The notes below the pieces were generated by a model. The model saw only the letters and a program-made list of their open reading frames with translations, was not told the origin of the DNA and made no database searches. Made by a program: the position numbers and the translations under genes. A stretch of DNA of 64,000 nucleotides. Origin: Verpa conica. Its lineage: Eukaryota; Ascomycota; Pezizomycetes; Pezizales; Morchellaceae. Shown piece by piece: positions 53,681 through 64,000 of the stretch. The stretch lies in contig JAUFSD010000023.1 of the NCBI GenBank assembly GCA_033030425.1, forward strand, positions 620,001 through 684,000, written 5' to 3'. Every line of letters starts with the position of its first letter. Within the stretch, counting starts at the first letter, position 1.

Positions 53681-55938
53681 ATGGCAGATCCCACGCAGCG
53701 GTCAAAGTTCACATATCGTCAACTCTCCCAGCTCTCAAAATACTCTCTCGACACACCACTGCGCGTCATAGCACACATGTAAGATACACCTAATCTACTA
53801 GTCCTGGGTCAATCGCTAATAGTAATAGAGATCTCGACGCATTCTACGTAAGTCCCCCAGAAACCCCCCAGCGGTGGTAATTCTGAACATCACTCCAGGC
53901 ACAATGTGAAGTTAGAAGACTGGGACTACCCGATACCGAACCGCTGGCTGTGCAGCAATGGCAGAGTAAATCCCCCCCTCTCCTCCTCCTGGTAATATTA
54001 TAAACTAACACTCTACCAGATCTCATCGCCGTGAACTACCCCGCACGGGAGTTCGGTGTCAGCCGTCATGTATGCCTCTCTTGTACCCGTTCTCACTTCT
54101 ACTACTCACCCCCGCATAGGAGACTGCCGCAGACGCACTCAAGCGCTGCCCGAGCCTCAAGCTTGTCCATGTACCCACCCCCATCACCCTTCTGCTCTTC
54201 AAACACACTAACACCCCCAGGTCGCAACATGGCGCGAAGGCGACCATCACTGGTCCTACCGCGACACGCCCAGCATCGCTACAAACAAAGCCTGTCTCGA
54301 CCCCTACCGCAATGAATCTAAAAAGATACTGTCAATCTTCCGCTCCGCATGCCCTCGCGTCGAGAAAGCATCCATTGACGAATCCTTCCTCGACCTCTCG
54401 GGGATGGTGCATGAGCAGTTATTACAGCGGTATCCAGAGCTCTCATTACCCCCGCCATACAGCGATCCTTTAGAGAACCTCCCGCTGCCGCCGCAGAGTA
54501 TAGACTGGGCGGGTTCCCATCTGTTGGAGTTGGAGGAAGAGGGGGCGGTGGTGGATTGGGATGATGTCGGGATGGCTGTGGCAGCAGAGATTGTGGGGGA
54601 GGTAAGGAGGGAGGTTAATATGAGGTTGGGGTATACATGCTCTGCGGGAGTGGCTGGAAATAAAATGTTGGCGAAGTTGGGGAGTGGCTATAAGAAGCCG
54701 AATCAGCAGGTGGGGGGGGCATTTCTCTCTTTCTTGGTGGACTAGTCTTGCTGATAGGTATAGACTGTAGTTCGCACAGGTGCTGTACAAAAGTTCCTCA
54801 ACTCCTTCAAGTTTACAAAAAGTAAGCCTGTCCACTCACACCCCATAGTATTAACTAACACCCTCTAGTCCGCAACCTCGGCGGTAAATTCGGAACCCAA
54901 ATCTCCGAATCCTTCAACACTGAAGAACTAATCGATCTCCTCCCAATCACACTCCCCCAACTTCAATCAAAGCTCCCCGATGACGCCGCAACCTGGGTCT
55001 ACAATGTCATCCGCGGCATTGACAAATCCGAAGTCAATCCACGAACCCAGATCAAGTCCATGCTCTCTGCAAAGTCCTTCCGACCAACCATAAACACCCC
55101 CGACCAAGCACACAAATGGCTTCTCATCTTCGTGTCGGATATATACTCACGCCTGGAGGATGAAGGGGTAATGGAGGGTAAGCGGAGACCTAAGACGATG
55201 ACGATAACGCATAGAACGCCTGCACCGGGGTCGCAGAAGACAAGACAAGTTCCAATACCGCTTGGGAGGGAGATGACGAAGGAGATGTTGATGGCGCTTG
55301 CGGAGGGGCTGCTGAAGGGAGTGGTAGGGGAGGGCAGTGGGTATCCTTGTGCGATGCTGGGTCTGCAGGTTGGTGGATTTGAGGAGAGGGAGATGGGGAA
55401 TATGGGGATTGCAGGGTTCCTGGTGAAGGGGGAGCAGGCGAAGGTGAATAAGGAGCGTGTAGAAGGGCAGGAGGATAGGGTAAAGAGACGGAGAGTTGAT
55501 GAAGGGATCGGAAAGTTCTTTCGGAGGGGAGAGCTAGAGACGGGGGATGTCGAAGAAGAACTAGAGGATCTGCGGGAATTAAATGAGAATGAGGATACAC
55601 CGCCGTATAGAGTGGTTGAAGAGTCACCGGGCGAAAATATGAATACTGACCTCCCTACTGGTAACATTCTGGATCCAATGACTTATACATGCTCTCAGTG
55701 TGATATTGAAGTTCCGCTTCAGGATCAGGAGGAGCACGAGGATTGGCACTTTGCAAAGTCACTTGTAGAGGAGGACAGGGCTGCAGCGAGAGAGAGGATC
55801 GCGGCTGCTCGAGCGGTATCTCCGCCGGTTGTGCAAGGGGCTAGTAAAAAGGGTAGCGGACCGAAGAAGGGTGGGAAGGGGGCAAAGAAAGGGAGTGGGA
55901 TGGAGAAAGGGCAGAGTAAATTGGCGTTTGGGAGGTAG
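53681..55938 (+). CDS. rad30: DNA polymerase eta (Rad30-type translesion polymerase)
   Basis: A Y-family polymerase that copies past UV dimers. Eight exons: 53681-53778, 53829-53847, 53899-53965, 54020-54069, 54120-54170, 54221-54709, 54764-54821 and 54869-55938, joining to 633 residues. Exon 2 is only 19 bases. Seen: catalytic IDLDAFYAQCE (Asp34, Asp36), ATWREGDHHWSYRDTPSIAT, SIDESFLDLS (second metal site), the helix-hairpin TVVRTGAVQKFL and FKFTKIRNLGGKFG, and the little-finger part ending in MTITHRTPAPGSQ. The C-terminus has a UBZ ubiquitin-binding finger with Cys552, Cys555, His567 and His571, and a PIP-like QSKLAFGR at the end, both used for recruitment to ubiquitinated PCNA. All domains expected of eta are present, and it lacks Rev1 or kappa features. 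An MCB lies 53 bases upstream. Confidence 0.94.
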
Positions 55939-57540
55939 TGTTTACGGTTTTTGTATGGCTAATGGTGTCAAATATTTTTTTTGAGGGGGGGGTAGACTTA
56001 GGTTACATATAGAAGGGCTTGTTGAATATATATGGTCAATGATGGGATGAGAGATGTTTACTGGCTTCAAAGGAGGGTAGAGGTTCATGATGTTCTTCGA
56101 GACTAGCTCAGTAAAGGCGACTGTAGCCACTACCAGTTTAAGGTACATCTCTAAAGGGCGCTGTATTGGCTTTTGGCCGGCTTTAAGTGGTCTTATTAGA
56201 AGCTACAAAGGAAAGCGCTTCATGACCGGTCACTCGGATGTTTTTCACATAAGGACTTGGCTTGAGTGATTGGAAGAAGACCCGTATAAAGTCGGGGAAT
56301 TATTCGGGTCATCTTAGCACGCGTTGCGAGAAATTTATCTAGTATAAATGTAGGCATGATTCTTTCATAGAGGCGATAGGAGAGAACAATAGGGATATTA
56401 CTCGGCGAGGGCTTTGATACAGATGCCAGGGATTATGGGAGGATGACGGCGCTAGCATTGTCTCTAAATGGGAGGAATATAACTGCGGTTATGCTTGAAA
56501 AGGTTATGGAGTAGAGAAAGAGTATATGAATACCTTAGCAGACTAGGAGAGTCTACAGAGAAGCGCTTCCATACCCTATATATATATATATCGTCTATAA
56601 ACCTATTGACGATACCCTAAGACCTAAATGAAACCCTAAACCACGCCCTCATAGGCTTACTCAATATGTAGCCGTCACCATAGCGATACCAGCTATGATA
56701 CCCACGCTATACCTAATTAGGTAGCCATATCCCAACAATGCTCTTAATGTATATGGCGAGTGATAGGCTGTGACGGATAATTTTATATTTAGACTAGCTA
56801 CGGTTCTACAAGAGTATAGGTCATAGTTTCGTACTGCATACCAGATTTTGTACCCAGAAGAATAAAATCACTTGATATAAAAAAAAAAAAAGGTTCTACA
56901 AGAGTATCTCATATGGAGTATCTAAGTACCTCTTTATTGAAACGATTGATGTTCTAATGCCTGGGTATATCATACAAGAATATAGAGCCATCAACTTGAA
57001 TATTAAACAGTCAGCCAACTCAACTCTACTTCTATACCCGAGTGGGTCATAAAGAAATCTAATACTATATAGCTGGTATACTAGACACCCAACTCAAGCA
57101 AGTCTCCCACTTCGATTCATATCAGTGAATCAATACGTTTGTAGAAACTAAATCCAGCCTCTGAATGGATAACTTTGACCCAGTAAGTTTAACCCAAAGA
57201 GATACCCCCGTCCTTTATTAGCCTATCTACACACATTACAAAATTCAAGTCAATCGTAAAACTTTTCCTTTCCCACAAAAGATTAAACGAAGAAAATACA
57301 AAAGAACCTCCGACCCTCTCAAATCCAATAAAGGAGACCGAGAATGGAAAAATAGAAAACAAACCGCTGGCGCCTGTCATAAGCCCCCGGTAACAAGACA
57401 ATAAAGGCCACCGCGGCACAAGTCACAAATAAGCAAGGGGAAAAAAATACATGAGGGGGGATGCTACGCGCTCTACAACAATTAAGATCAGCGCCCCTAA
57501 TAACAAGACAAAACCCCTGCCATCGCCCCCAGTGTTCATG
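55939..57540. other. Intergenic between two convergent genes
   Basis: No gene is supported. The Pol eta and Rad60-like genes end toward each other here. An isolated ACGCGT lies at 56319, not near a start codon. A TA repeat (56578-56591) and a 14-base A run (56879-56892) are the only simple features. Confidence 0.5.
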
Positions 57541-59029
57541 TTAATTAATATAAACGTCAATCCCAAACAAATCCTCCAATTCGGTATCCCCCACCGTCTC
57601 CTCAGGATCCAGATCATCACCATCGAATTTAAGCGTGATTTCTTTGTCGTCTGGGATTTTCCGAGCGGTGCAGAAGGCAGATATTAGTTTTGCCAATTTA
57701 GTTTCCTATTTATGTTGTCAGTACCAGTACAAGATACTCCCCAGAATTAGCGGTGTAGACATACCGGTCTAACTTTAATCTTAAATTCCTCATACCCCTT
57801 ACTCTTGAGGGTAAGTCTCATAATCACCTCCTCCTTCTCCGGCACTTCCTCTTCCTCTTCCTCCACATCCGGTGCACTATACCCCCTCTCCCGCTCCCTC
57901 TCCATCTCCGCAAATCCTTCAGCAGTCATAGCCTCGAAATGGATATTACTATTCAGCATCGCATCCTGATTATCCAGATTACCCAGATCATCCACGATTA
58001 TACCAATACCTCTACAAGAGTTATGATCAAACACCTTATTCCCTCTCCACGTTAGGAATATATCCTCCGCTTGGTCCTCGGGGAATCCCTGCTTCTTACA
58101 CCATGTTGTGCGCACAGGCTTTAAAGCCTGGTTTACACGGCGTTTAAGCATGAGAGGCTCTGTTCCTTTGATCTTCGAGGTGACGAGGATAGAGACAATG
58201 GGATCTGAAGGCGGTGTAGAAGTGAAAGACGGGGTATTTGATGCACGTTGCGCGGCGAGGGCACGCTCACGGGCACGCTTTTCGAGGGCTGCTATGTACT
58301 CATCATCTTCGTCGACAGGGGTTGGGGCCGAAGGCGGGGATTTATTAGCACCAGTAAGAACAACCTCGTCGTCGTCGTCGTCCTCGATGGAGACTACTGG
58401 CCTCGGAGGGCTAGTATTCCGCGAGCCACTGATTGCGCGGGAGGGTGGGTTGGATGATGATGTGGTGCGAGAGACAGGTTTAGGAGGAGTGTTATCTGTG
58501 TAGAGTACCGGCGGTGGTGTTAGACTAGTATCGCGAGTCCGGGGCTTTGCTTTCGATTTCGCTTTCGATTTCCTAGCCTTGGGTGATGATTCCTTCGGCG
58601 ATGGTTCGTCATCTGAGTCGGAGAGAACTATCGCGTTATACCTATGTAGTAATCCTCTATCAGATCAAACAATCCCAACATCTCACAATAGCAGAAACAT
58701 TACCTCTGTCGAGTACTCGCATGTCGTCTCTGCGTACTAATAATCTCCTCCCCCGAATCCTCATCATCATCCACCGCACTCCCCCGTTTTGTCCGTTTCG
58801 GCGGGGACCCTTCATCCCCATCAGAGTCCTCGGGAACATGTGACTTCTTTCTTTCATGTGTAGGCTCTTCTACAGGCTTGTCGATAATGGCGGAGTAGTT
58901 TTGTTCCCTGCGGCTGAAAAAGCCGATGTCGTCTTTCTTGTTTGGTTCTGTTGGAGCCCCGAGATTTGCACGTTTGAACAGAAATTTTCTGGGCGGGCGG
59001 GCGGGGGGAGGTGAAGGCGATAGTGACAT
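57541..59029 (-). CDS. Rad60/Esc2/NIP45-type protein with SUMO-like domains
   Basis: A scaffold that links SUMO signalling to recombination and replication-fork stability. Three exons, 59029-58704, 58641-57765 and 57705-57541, join to 455 residues. The N-terminal half is acidic, Ser/Pro-rich and disordered, with several SUMO-interaction-like patches such as IVLSDSDDE and VVSIEDDDDDEVVLTG and a KARKSKAKSK basic stretch. Two SUMO-like folds follow: SLD1 (about 255-330: DPIVSILVTSKIKG ... LTWRGNKVF) and SLD2 (about 380-455: IMRLTLKSKGYEEFKIKV ... LISAFCTARKIP, ITLKFDGDDL, GDTELEDLFGIDVYI). There is no C-terminal di-Gly, as expected. The domain order matches Rad60, Esc2 and NIP45. A palindromic MCB lies 38 bases before the start. 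Confidence 0.88.
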
Positions 59030-59062
59030 ATTGTTGTTCGTGTTTGGTGGTGGTGGGGCCTA

Positions 59063-59076
59063 CTTTACGCGTAAAG
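59063..59076. promoter_or_regulatory. 14-bp palindrome with central MCB before the Rad60-like gene
   Basis: CTTTACGCGTAAAG is a perfect 14-bp palindrome with ACGCGT in the centre (59067-59072), 38 bases from the start codon. Its closeness to the start means it may overlap the leader or the core promoter. Confidence 0.6.
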
Positions 59077-60213
59077 ATGCTCGCGATGTTGAGGTGACGG
59101 GGATCGTCGTTACTTTATTAGGGAACCTGGCTTGGCAAGTATTGTTTGTTTCGGAAGTAAGCAATTGGTGGAGAAGCAGCTTGTATCTAGAAGTAGATCT
59201 ACAACTAAATCTACATGGAATACTTGCTTTTTATCTCTATTTCTTTTTTGTGCTACTGAACAATGAACCTTGACAGACTCTATGCTGCCGTTACAGTACC
59301 CCTCCGCGAATTCTCGATAGTTCACACTTGCCTTTCTCTTCTAACTGTGATAACAAATTTCTCAATCGTTAACGCAAAAGATCTAATACCTACGATGAAA
59401 CCAAATGATATATGACTTCTAAGTAATTCAGAGCTTAAGGGTGCCGGAAGCCGCCTAAACAATTCCCAAGTTTATTCTAGAATCATCCTAAGGGCTAGAG
59501 GAATTGAGGACCTATATATATATCTGTTAAGGGAAGAGTCCCTTCTGCCACTTGGCGATATATTCTTGAACCAAGACATATTATGTTGATTTTATTAAGT
59601 AGGGAATGTTTCTCTGGTTTCTATTAGCGGTCACGATGCTTCTGATCAAAGTGGTTAAAACATAGAATGATATACTCGTTAAATCAGCCTCTAAATCTTC
59701 TTAGCAACTCCATATATAAATACCAGGGGCGATTTAAAATTTTATACCCATCCCCCCCTGGGTGGAGCACCAGTCACAAACTTGACAGGTTAGCAGAGAA
59801 ATAAAACGGGTGTAGTACGTAGGGCATAGTACAGTGTCCACTCTTTCAGGTCCTATGTGAGATATGATTGCAGACTGGGATTATAAAACTTGTATCCCAG
59901 AAGGAATTCGCCCTGAATCTGTGTAATAGACCCATATGATATGGTGTTGTATGTAGCTAATAGAGGTTCTTAATGCGAGAGGTAGTCTGGAGTTCCTGCG
60001 ACTGGAACATGGTGGAGTTTAGAAAGATTCTTTCCTGCGTCTTGCAGATTTATTAGGTTGTAACCGAGCTTCACGCGAACCCTTTTAATGCTGAGCCAAC
60101 TTATAACTTGGGCCCCCGGATTGACTGTGGATATTTTAGGTTCTGGACTGTTGTATTTTCTCGTGTGAGGGAGGAGCGGCAGTTAGCGGCTGAGGTGTTG
60201 GCGCGGCCGGTGG
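59077..60213. other. Intergenic, AT-rich
   Basis: No gene is supported. The sequence immediately upstream of the Rad60-like gene is its likely promoter. The remainder is AT-rich with no clear repeat. Confidence 0.45.
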
Positions 60214-60543
60214 ATGGCTGGACGGTTAAGTGTTTATATTAGATTACTTAGTGTATCAAGACGCTTTCTGGTTTTCTACCAAGAAAGAAGCATTTATATA
60301 TCCAAGGTATGGCGGATTAAGGCAATCAAGGATATTCGTATGCTCTCTAATGAGGAGTTGTGGGGGGTGCTTATGGAGGTCTTTGATTATAATTTCCTAG
60401 GGAGAATGGAGGCAGTGATCATACCGGTTCCAAGATTAAAGAGGGTTCATCTACCGCCAGGAACTTTAGGGGATGAAGGTGGGGGTTCGGCGGTATTGGG
60501 TGAGATGATTGTGGTTAATGCTGAGAAGCTGAAAAAGTTGTAG
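60214..60543 (+). CDS. Doubtful small gene or gene remnant
   Basis: An open frame of 109 residues. The second half (LSNEELWGVLMEVFDY ... MEAVIIPVPRLKRVHLPPGT ... MIVVNAEKLKKL) has an even, protein-like composition, while the first part looks random. A shifted frame just upstream reads REERQLAAEVLARPVDGWT, which hints that an intron or frameshift separates two pieces of a former gene. I recognise no family. It could be the 3' exon of a short gene or a remnant. Confidence 0.25.
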   Translation: MAGRLSVYIRLLSVSRRFLVFYQERSIYISKVWRIKAIKDIRMLSNEELWGVLMEVFDYNFLGRMEAVIIPVPRLKRVHLPPGTLGDEGGGSAVLGEMIVVNAEKLKKL

Positions 60544-61835
60544 GTGGTGGATTTGAATAGGGGTTTGTGGAAGAGGGGTGGCAGGTGTGATTCCCCCCTT
60601 TCATTGTTATCTTCTTTCCCACCATTCATTTTTTTTTGTTAGATCTAGTCTTGATAGGGGGTACATTTCATATAATCGTGAAGATGTGAAGTTCAAGGTT
60701 TTTTGCTAGTGTTTCTTTTTGATACTACGGGCACATGTGTTTAGTTCCTTGTCCTCCAGGGCACTTATGCAACTCTACCGAATATTTAGATTTCAGGCAT
60801 TTAGGATTAAAACAGAAATTGGTTTCCACAGGTGCAAAACCTCGAGATTGTGATTCTTCAGACTAGACTCTATAGGTCTGCTGTCTTCCGGAATACCCGG
60901 GTATAGACTTATCGATATAGCTATGTAAAGTACTTATCTTATCGACCGCCCTTCCCGACCCCCACGTCTCACCCCGCGTAATTAAGTTGCTGTCCCCTCT
61001 TGCGTCGCTAGCCGTTTATGGGGGTTAAACTCTACTTTGAGATTGCATTTTATTGCTTGGCATCCAGGGAACGTGTCAAGCTTTCCATCTTCACTTATTA
61101 CTGCAAAGGCTACGCCCAGTTATTGGCAATTTCAGATCTGAAGTCAGAAGAGAGGCTCAAGACAGTAGTACCATGCATATATGTATGTTGCGCCGGTCTG
61201 CATTGGCGTGGGGACATAGATCGGCAGTTCCCGCTTCACGAAGTCTCACTCTCGATGTCTTTGCTCTGGCTCCCCCAACTAAACCAGTCCCTCCCAGATG
61301 CTAGACTGTACTATTGTATTGTATTGCTCGGTGGTTCTCGTTAAACTGTGTCTAAGACTACATTATCCAGGCATTCCTTCGTGATGGTGAAGCTGTCTCC
61401 ACGTCAAACGGTGTCAAGTCACTGCGTAGTCAGAATTATTGGGTCTTGGCACGGGATTGTTGAGCCGCGAGCCAAGAATTTCCATTGCTGACCGAAGCCT
61501 GAGAACATTCTCGCCCCAGGCACAAGAAAAGGCGAAGAGACCACCTTTCAACTTCAGTTCCCTTTCATAGTCTTCGTTCCATCTTTCGTTTCCTCCACTG
61601 TAGTTATTAAGTGGCCGCATCTTTTTTTTTTATCTGTCTCTTCCTTCTGCTTTTTTCTCTTTCCCACCTCTTCGCTCTCCTCGATCTACACGTTCATTGT
61701 AGTCTCCTTTTGTGCCGCCCCGTTTTTCATCCTGAGGGGACTTGTGCCGGTGAGAATATATACAAATATATATACCCAGTGACGCAAAATCACACCACAA
61801 TCATAAGGGATTCACACACGTCAAACCAGTGAGCC
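60544..61835. other. Intergenic, promoter and leader of the calcium pump
   Basis: No gene is supported. The last 200 bases before 61836 are pyrimidine-rich (CTCTTCCTTCTGC-like), as in many fungal promoters, and include a run of Ts at 61622. Confidence 0.45.
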
Positions 61836-64000
61836 ATGGAGCACGCATACTCCAAACCAGGCGATGAGGTCCTGCGCTTCTTCAATGTTGATCAGCGCAC
61901 GGGTCTGAACAATGAACAAGTTAGGGCTGCAAGGTCGCAATATGGGAAGAATGGTGAGACACACTCGAGCTCTTGTTTCCTAACCACTTTGGAGAATAAA
62001 CTAATGCTCGTACTTTAGCTCTTCCCGAGGAACCCCCAACCCCAATATGGAAGCTTATACTAGAGCAGTTTAAAGATCAGTTGGTGATAATATTATTGGT
62101 TTCTGCTGGTGTATCGTTTGTTCTAGCTATCCTAGAGGATGGCGAAGGTTTGACTGCGTTTGTCGATCCCGCGGTGGTAAACAACATTTTTGCACCCCTT
62201 TTTTTTTGTTAAGGGGTCAATTTTTGCTAAGGGGTATCTTTTTTAGATTCTCACAATCTTGATTCTTAATGCAGTCGTCGGTGTTTCACAAGAAAGCAGC
62301 GCTGAAAAGGCGATCGCAGCACTCAACGAATACTCCGCGAACGAAGCCAAGGTCATCCGTAATGGTCATGTTTCCCGAATTCGTGCTGAAGAGCTCGTCC
62401 CTGGTGATATTGTCGATATCGCCGTTGGGGACCGGATCCCCGCTGACTGTAGGCTCTTGTCTGTCCAGAGCAACAGTTTCCGAGTCGATCAAGCTATTCT
62501 TACCGGTGAAAGCGAGAGTGTCAACAAGGATGTACATGCGGTCAAGGATAACAAGGCGGTCAAGCAAGACCAAATCAATATGCTTTTTTCTGGAACTACA
62601 GTTACGGTTGGACATGCTAGGGCTATTGTGGCTTTGACTGGAAATGCGACGGCTATCGGGGATATTCACACTAGCATTACATCTCAGATCTCGGAGCCGA
62701 CACCACTGAAACAGAAGTTGAACGATTTCGGTGATATTTTGGCGAAAGTTATCATGGTTATCTGTATTCTCGTTTGGCTCATCAACATTGGAAATTTCAG
62801 CGATGAAGCTCATGGTGGCTGGCTCAAGGGAGCTATTTACTATCTCAAGATTGCTGTTTCTCTCGGTGTTGCCGCTATTCCAGAAGGTCTTGCCGTCGTT
62901 ATTACTACCTGCCTTGCTCTCGGAACTCGTAAAATGGCTGCCAAAAACGCTGTCGTTAGGAGCTTGCCTTCAGTCGAAACTTTGGGAAGCTGCAGTGTCA
63001 TTTGCTCGGATAAGACCGGAACTCTGACTACCAACCAAATGAGCGTATCCAGGGCCGTTGTCATCTCGGAATCTCAGACTGACCTTGAGGACCTCATTAT
63101 CGAAGGCACTAGCTTTTCGCCTGTTGGTGCCATCAAGAACGCCAACGGAGATATTTTGGAATCGGTTGCCGCGCACTCAGTCACAATTCGTAAACTCGCG
63201 GAAGTCGCAGCAATGTGTAACGAGTCAGAAATTTCTTATGATTCCAAGACCCAGACTTTCTCGAATGTCGGCGAACCTACCGAAGGAGCTCTGAGAGTTT
63301 TGGTTGAAAAGATTGGTACTCCTGATCATATACTTAACGTGCAAAACTCTCGCAAGCCTCTTGGCCTGCGTCTGGATGAAGCCAACCGGTACTACGAATC
63401 CCAATGCCCCAAGCTTGCTACATATGAGTTTTCCCGTGACAGGAAGAGCATGTCTGTCTTGGCTGGTGACCACAATGGTCAGCGCTTGTTGGTTAAGGGA
63501 GCTCCGGAATCTGTTATGGAAAGATGTACGCACGCATTCATTGGGTCAAGCGGTACTAAGGTTCCCCTCGGCCACAAGACTCGTGAACTTGTTAACGCAA
63601 AACTCTCTGAATACGCCTCCATGGGCCTCCGTATTATAGCTTTCGCTACTGTAGATGAAATCTCTGGCAACCCATTAACTCGCTCTGCAAAGACTACCCA
63701 GGAATATGCTCAACTCGAACAAAACATGACCTTTATCGGACTCGTCGGAATGTTGGATCCCCCTCGCCCAGAAGTCGCCGCATCAATCAAGAAATGTCGT
63801 GCAGCTGGTATTCGTGTTGTCGTTATCACTGGAGACAACAAGCAAACTGCAGAAACTATCTGTCGTCAAATCGGAATCTTTGGAGAACATGAAGATCTTA
63901 CTGGAAAAAGTTATACTGGACGTGAATTCGATGCTCTTAGTGACGCCGAGAAGTTGGAAGTCGCGAAAAGGGCTAGCTTGTTCTCCAGGACAGAGCCTTC
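61836..64000 (+). CDS. SERCA-type P-type calcium ATPase, N-terminal two thirds
   Basis: An ATP-driven calcium pump of the ER or Golgi membrane. Three exons are seen: 61836-61953, 62019-62176 and 62247 to the window edge, about 676 residues, cut at 64000. Features: the cytosolic start [21 protein letters not shown]1-TM2 around [20 protein letters not shown] and [13 protein letters not shown]; actuator domain with ILTGESESV (the TGES dephosphorylation loop); TM4 [20 protein letters not shown], whose PEGL pattern is the calcium-site motif of type IIA pumps; phosphorylation site CSDKTGTLT with Asp347; nucleotide-binding [11 protein letters not shown]; and MLDPPRPEV and [13 protein letters not shown] of the hinge. 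The match to animal SERCA spacing (Asp at about 351) favours type IIA rather than the Golgi Pmr1 type, which is shorter N-terminally. The C-terminal TM5-TM10 lie outside. Confidence 0.93.

Noticed and set aside
54999..55667. Long minus-strand frame of 222 codons opposite Pol eta
   Set aside because: Its Ser/Pro-rich composition is what the reverse complement of the Pol eta exon gives. The plus-strand model has catalytic and UBZ motifs.
56319..56324. ACGCGT at 56319 as a promoter element
   Set aside because: It lies between the ends of two convergent genes, with no start codon nearby.

Overview
The window comes from the nuclear genome of a filamentous ascomycete. Most recognisable genes are split by short introns, usually about 47 to 65 bases, with GT...AG ends. 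The gene set is typically fungal: CYP51, an F-BAR/DEP/RhoGAP protein, a NACHT-ankyrin NLR-type protein and an MFS exporter. Gene density is low, about one gene per 4 kb, and the gaps are AT-rich and carry decayed repeats whose differences are largely transitions, as repeat-induced point mutation (RIP) would leave. This would fit an early-diverging Pezizomycotina lineage such as Pezizomycetes, but no single feature proves it.

Layout. 1-15 kb: the tail of an LVIVD-repeat (choice-of-anchor B) protein; a multi-pass membrane protein broken by one in-frame TGA; a gene desert with tRNA-Glu(TTC); the replication licensing factor Cdc6; two small hypothetical genes; and CYP51. 15-31 kb: a Chk2/Cds1 checkpoint kinase, an F-BAR/DEP/RhoGAP protein, a small secreted cysteine-containing protein, and a large WW-domain protein with a PhoD-like phosphatase domain and a long Ala-Gln repeat. 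31-48 kb: a foldback transposable element with a 7-bp target duplication, a 1,488-residue NACHT protein ending in 16 nearly identical ankyrin repeats, a TMEM205-like membrane protein, a conserved gene of unknown function, a wrecked NLR N-terminus and a 14-TM-type drug exporter. 48-64 kb: a 5-kb repeat-rich desert, Atg10 divergent from DNA polymerase eta, a Rad60/Esc2-type SUMO-like protein, and the 5' two thirds of a SERCA-type calcium pump.

How the genes relate. This is eukaryotic chromosome, so there are no operons. Four genes act in replication and genome maintenance: Cdc6 (licensing), Chk2 (checkpoint), Pol eta (lesion bypass) and Rad60/Esc2 (SUMO-linked recombination control). Each has at least one ACGCGT element, the MBF site of G1/S genes, between 38 and 280-313 bases upstream of its start codon, which suggests a shared cell-cycle programme. 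The accessory interest lies in 31-45 kb, where an NLR-type recognition protein with recently homogenised repeats sits near a foldback element and a dead NLR fragment.

Exon boundaries were derived by hand from splice consensus and frame continuity. Every joined model for the principal genes keeps an open frame, except where a break is stated. Domain and family names rest on recognised motifs, not on database searches.
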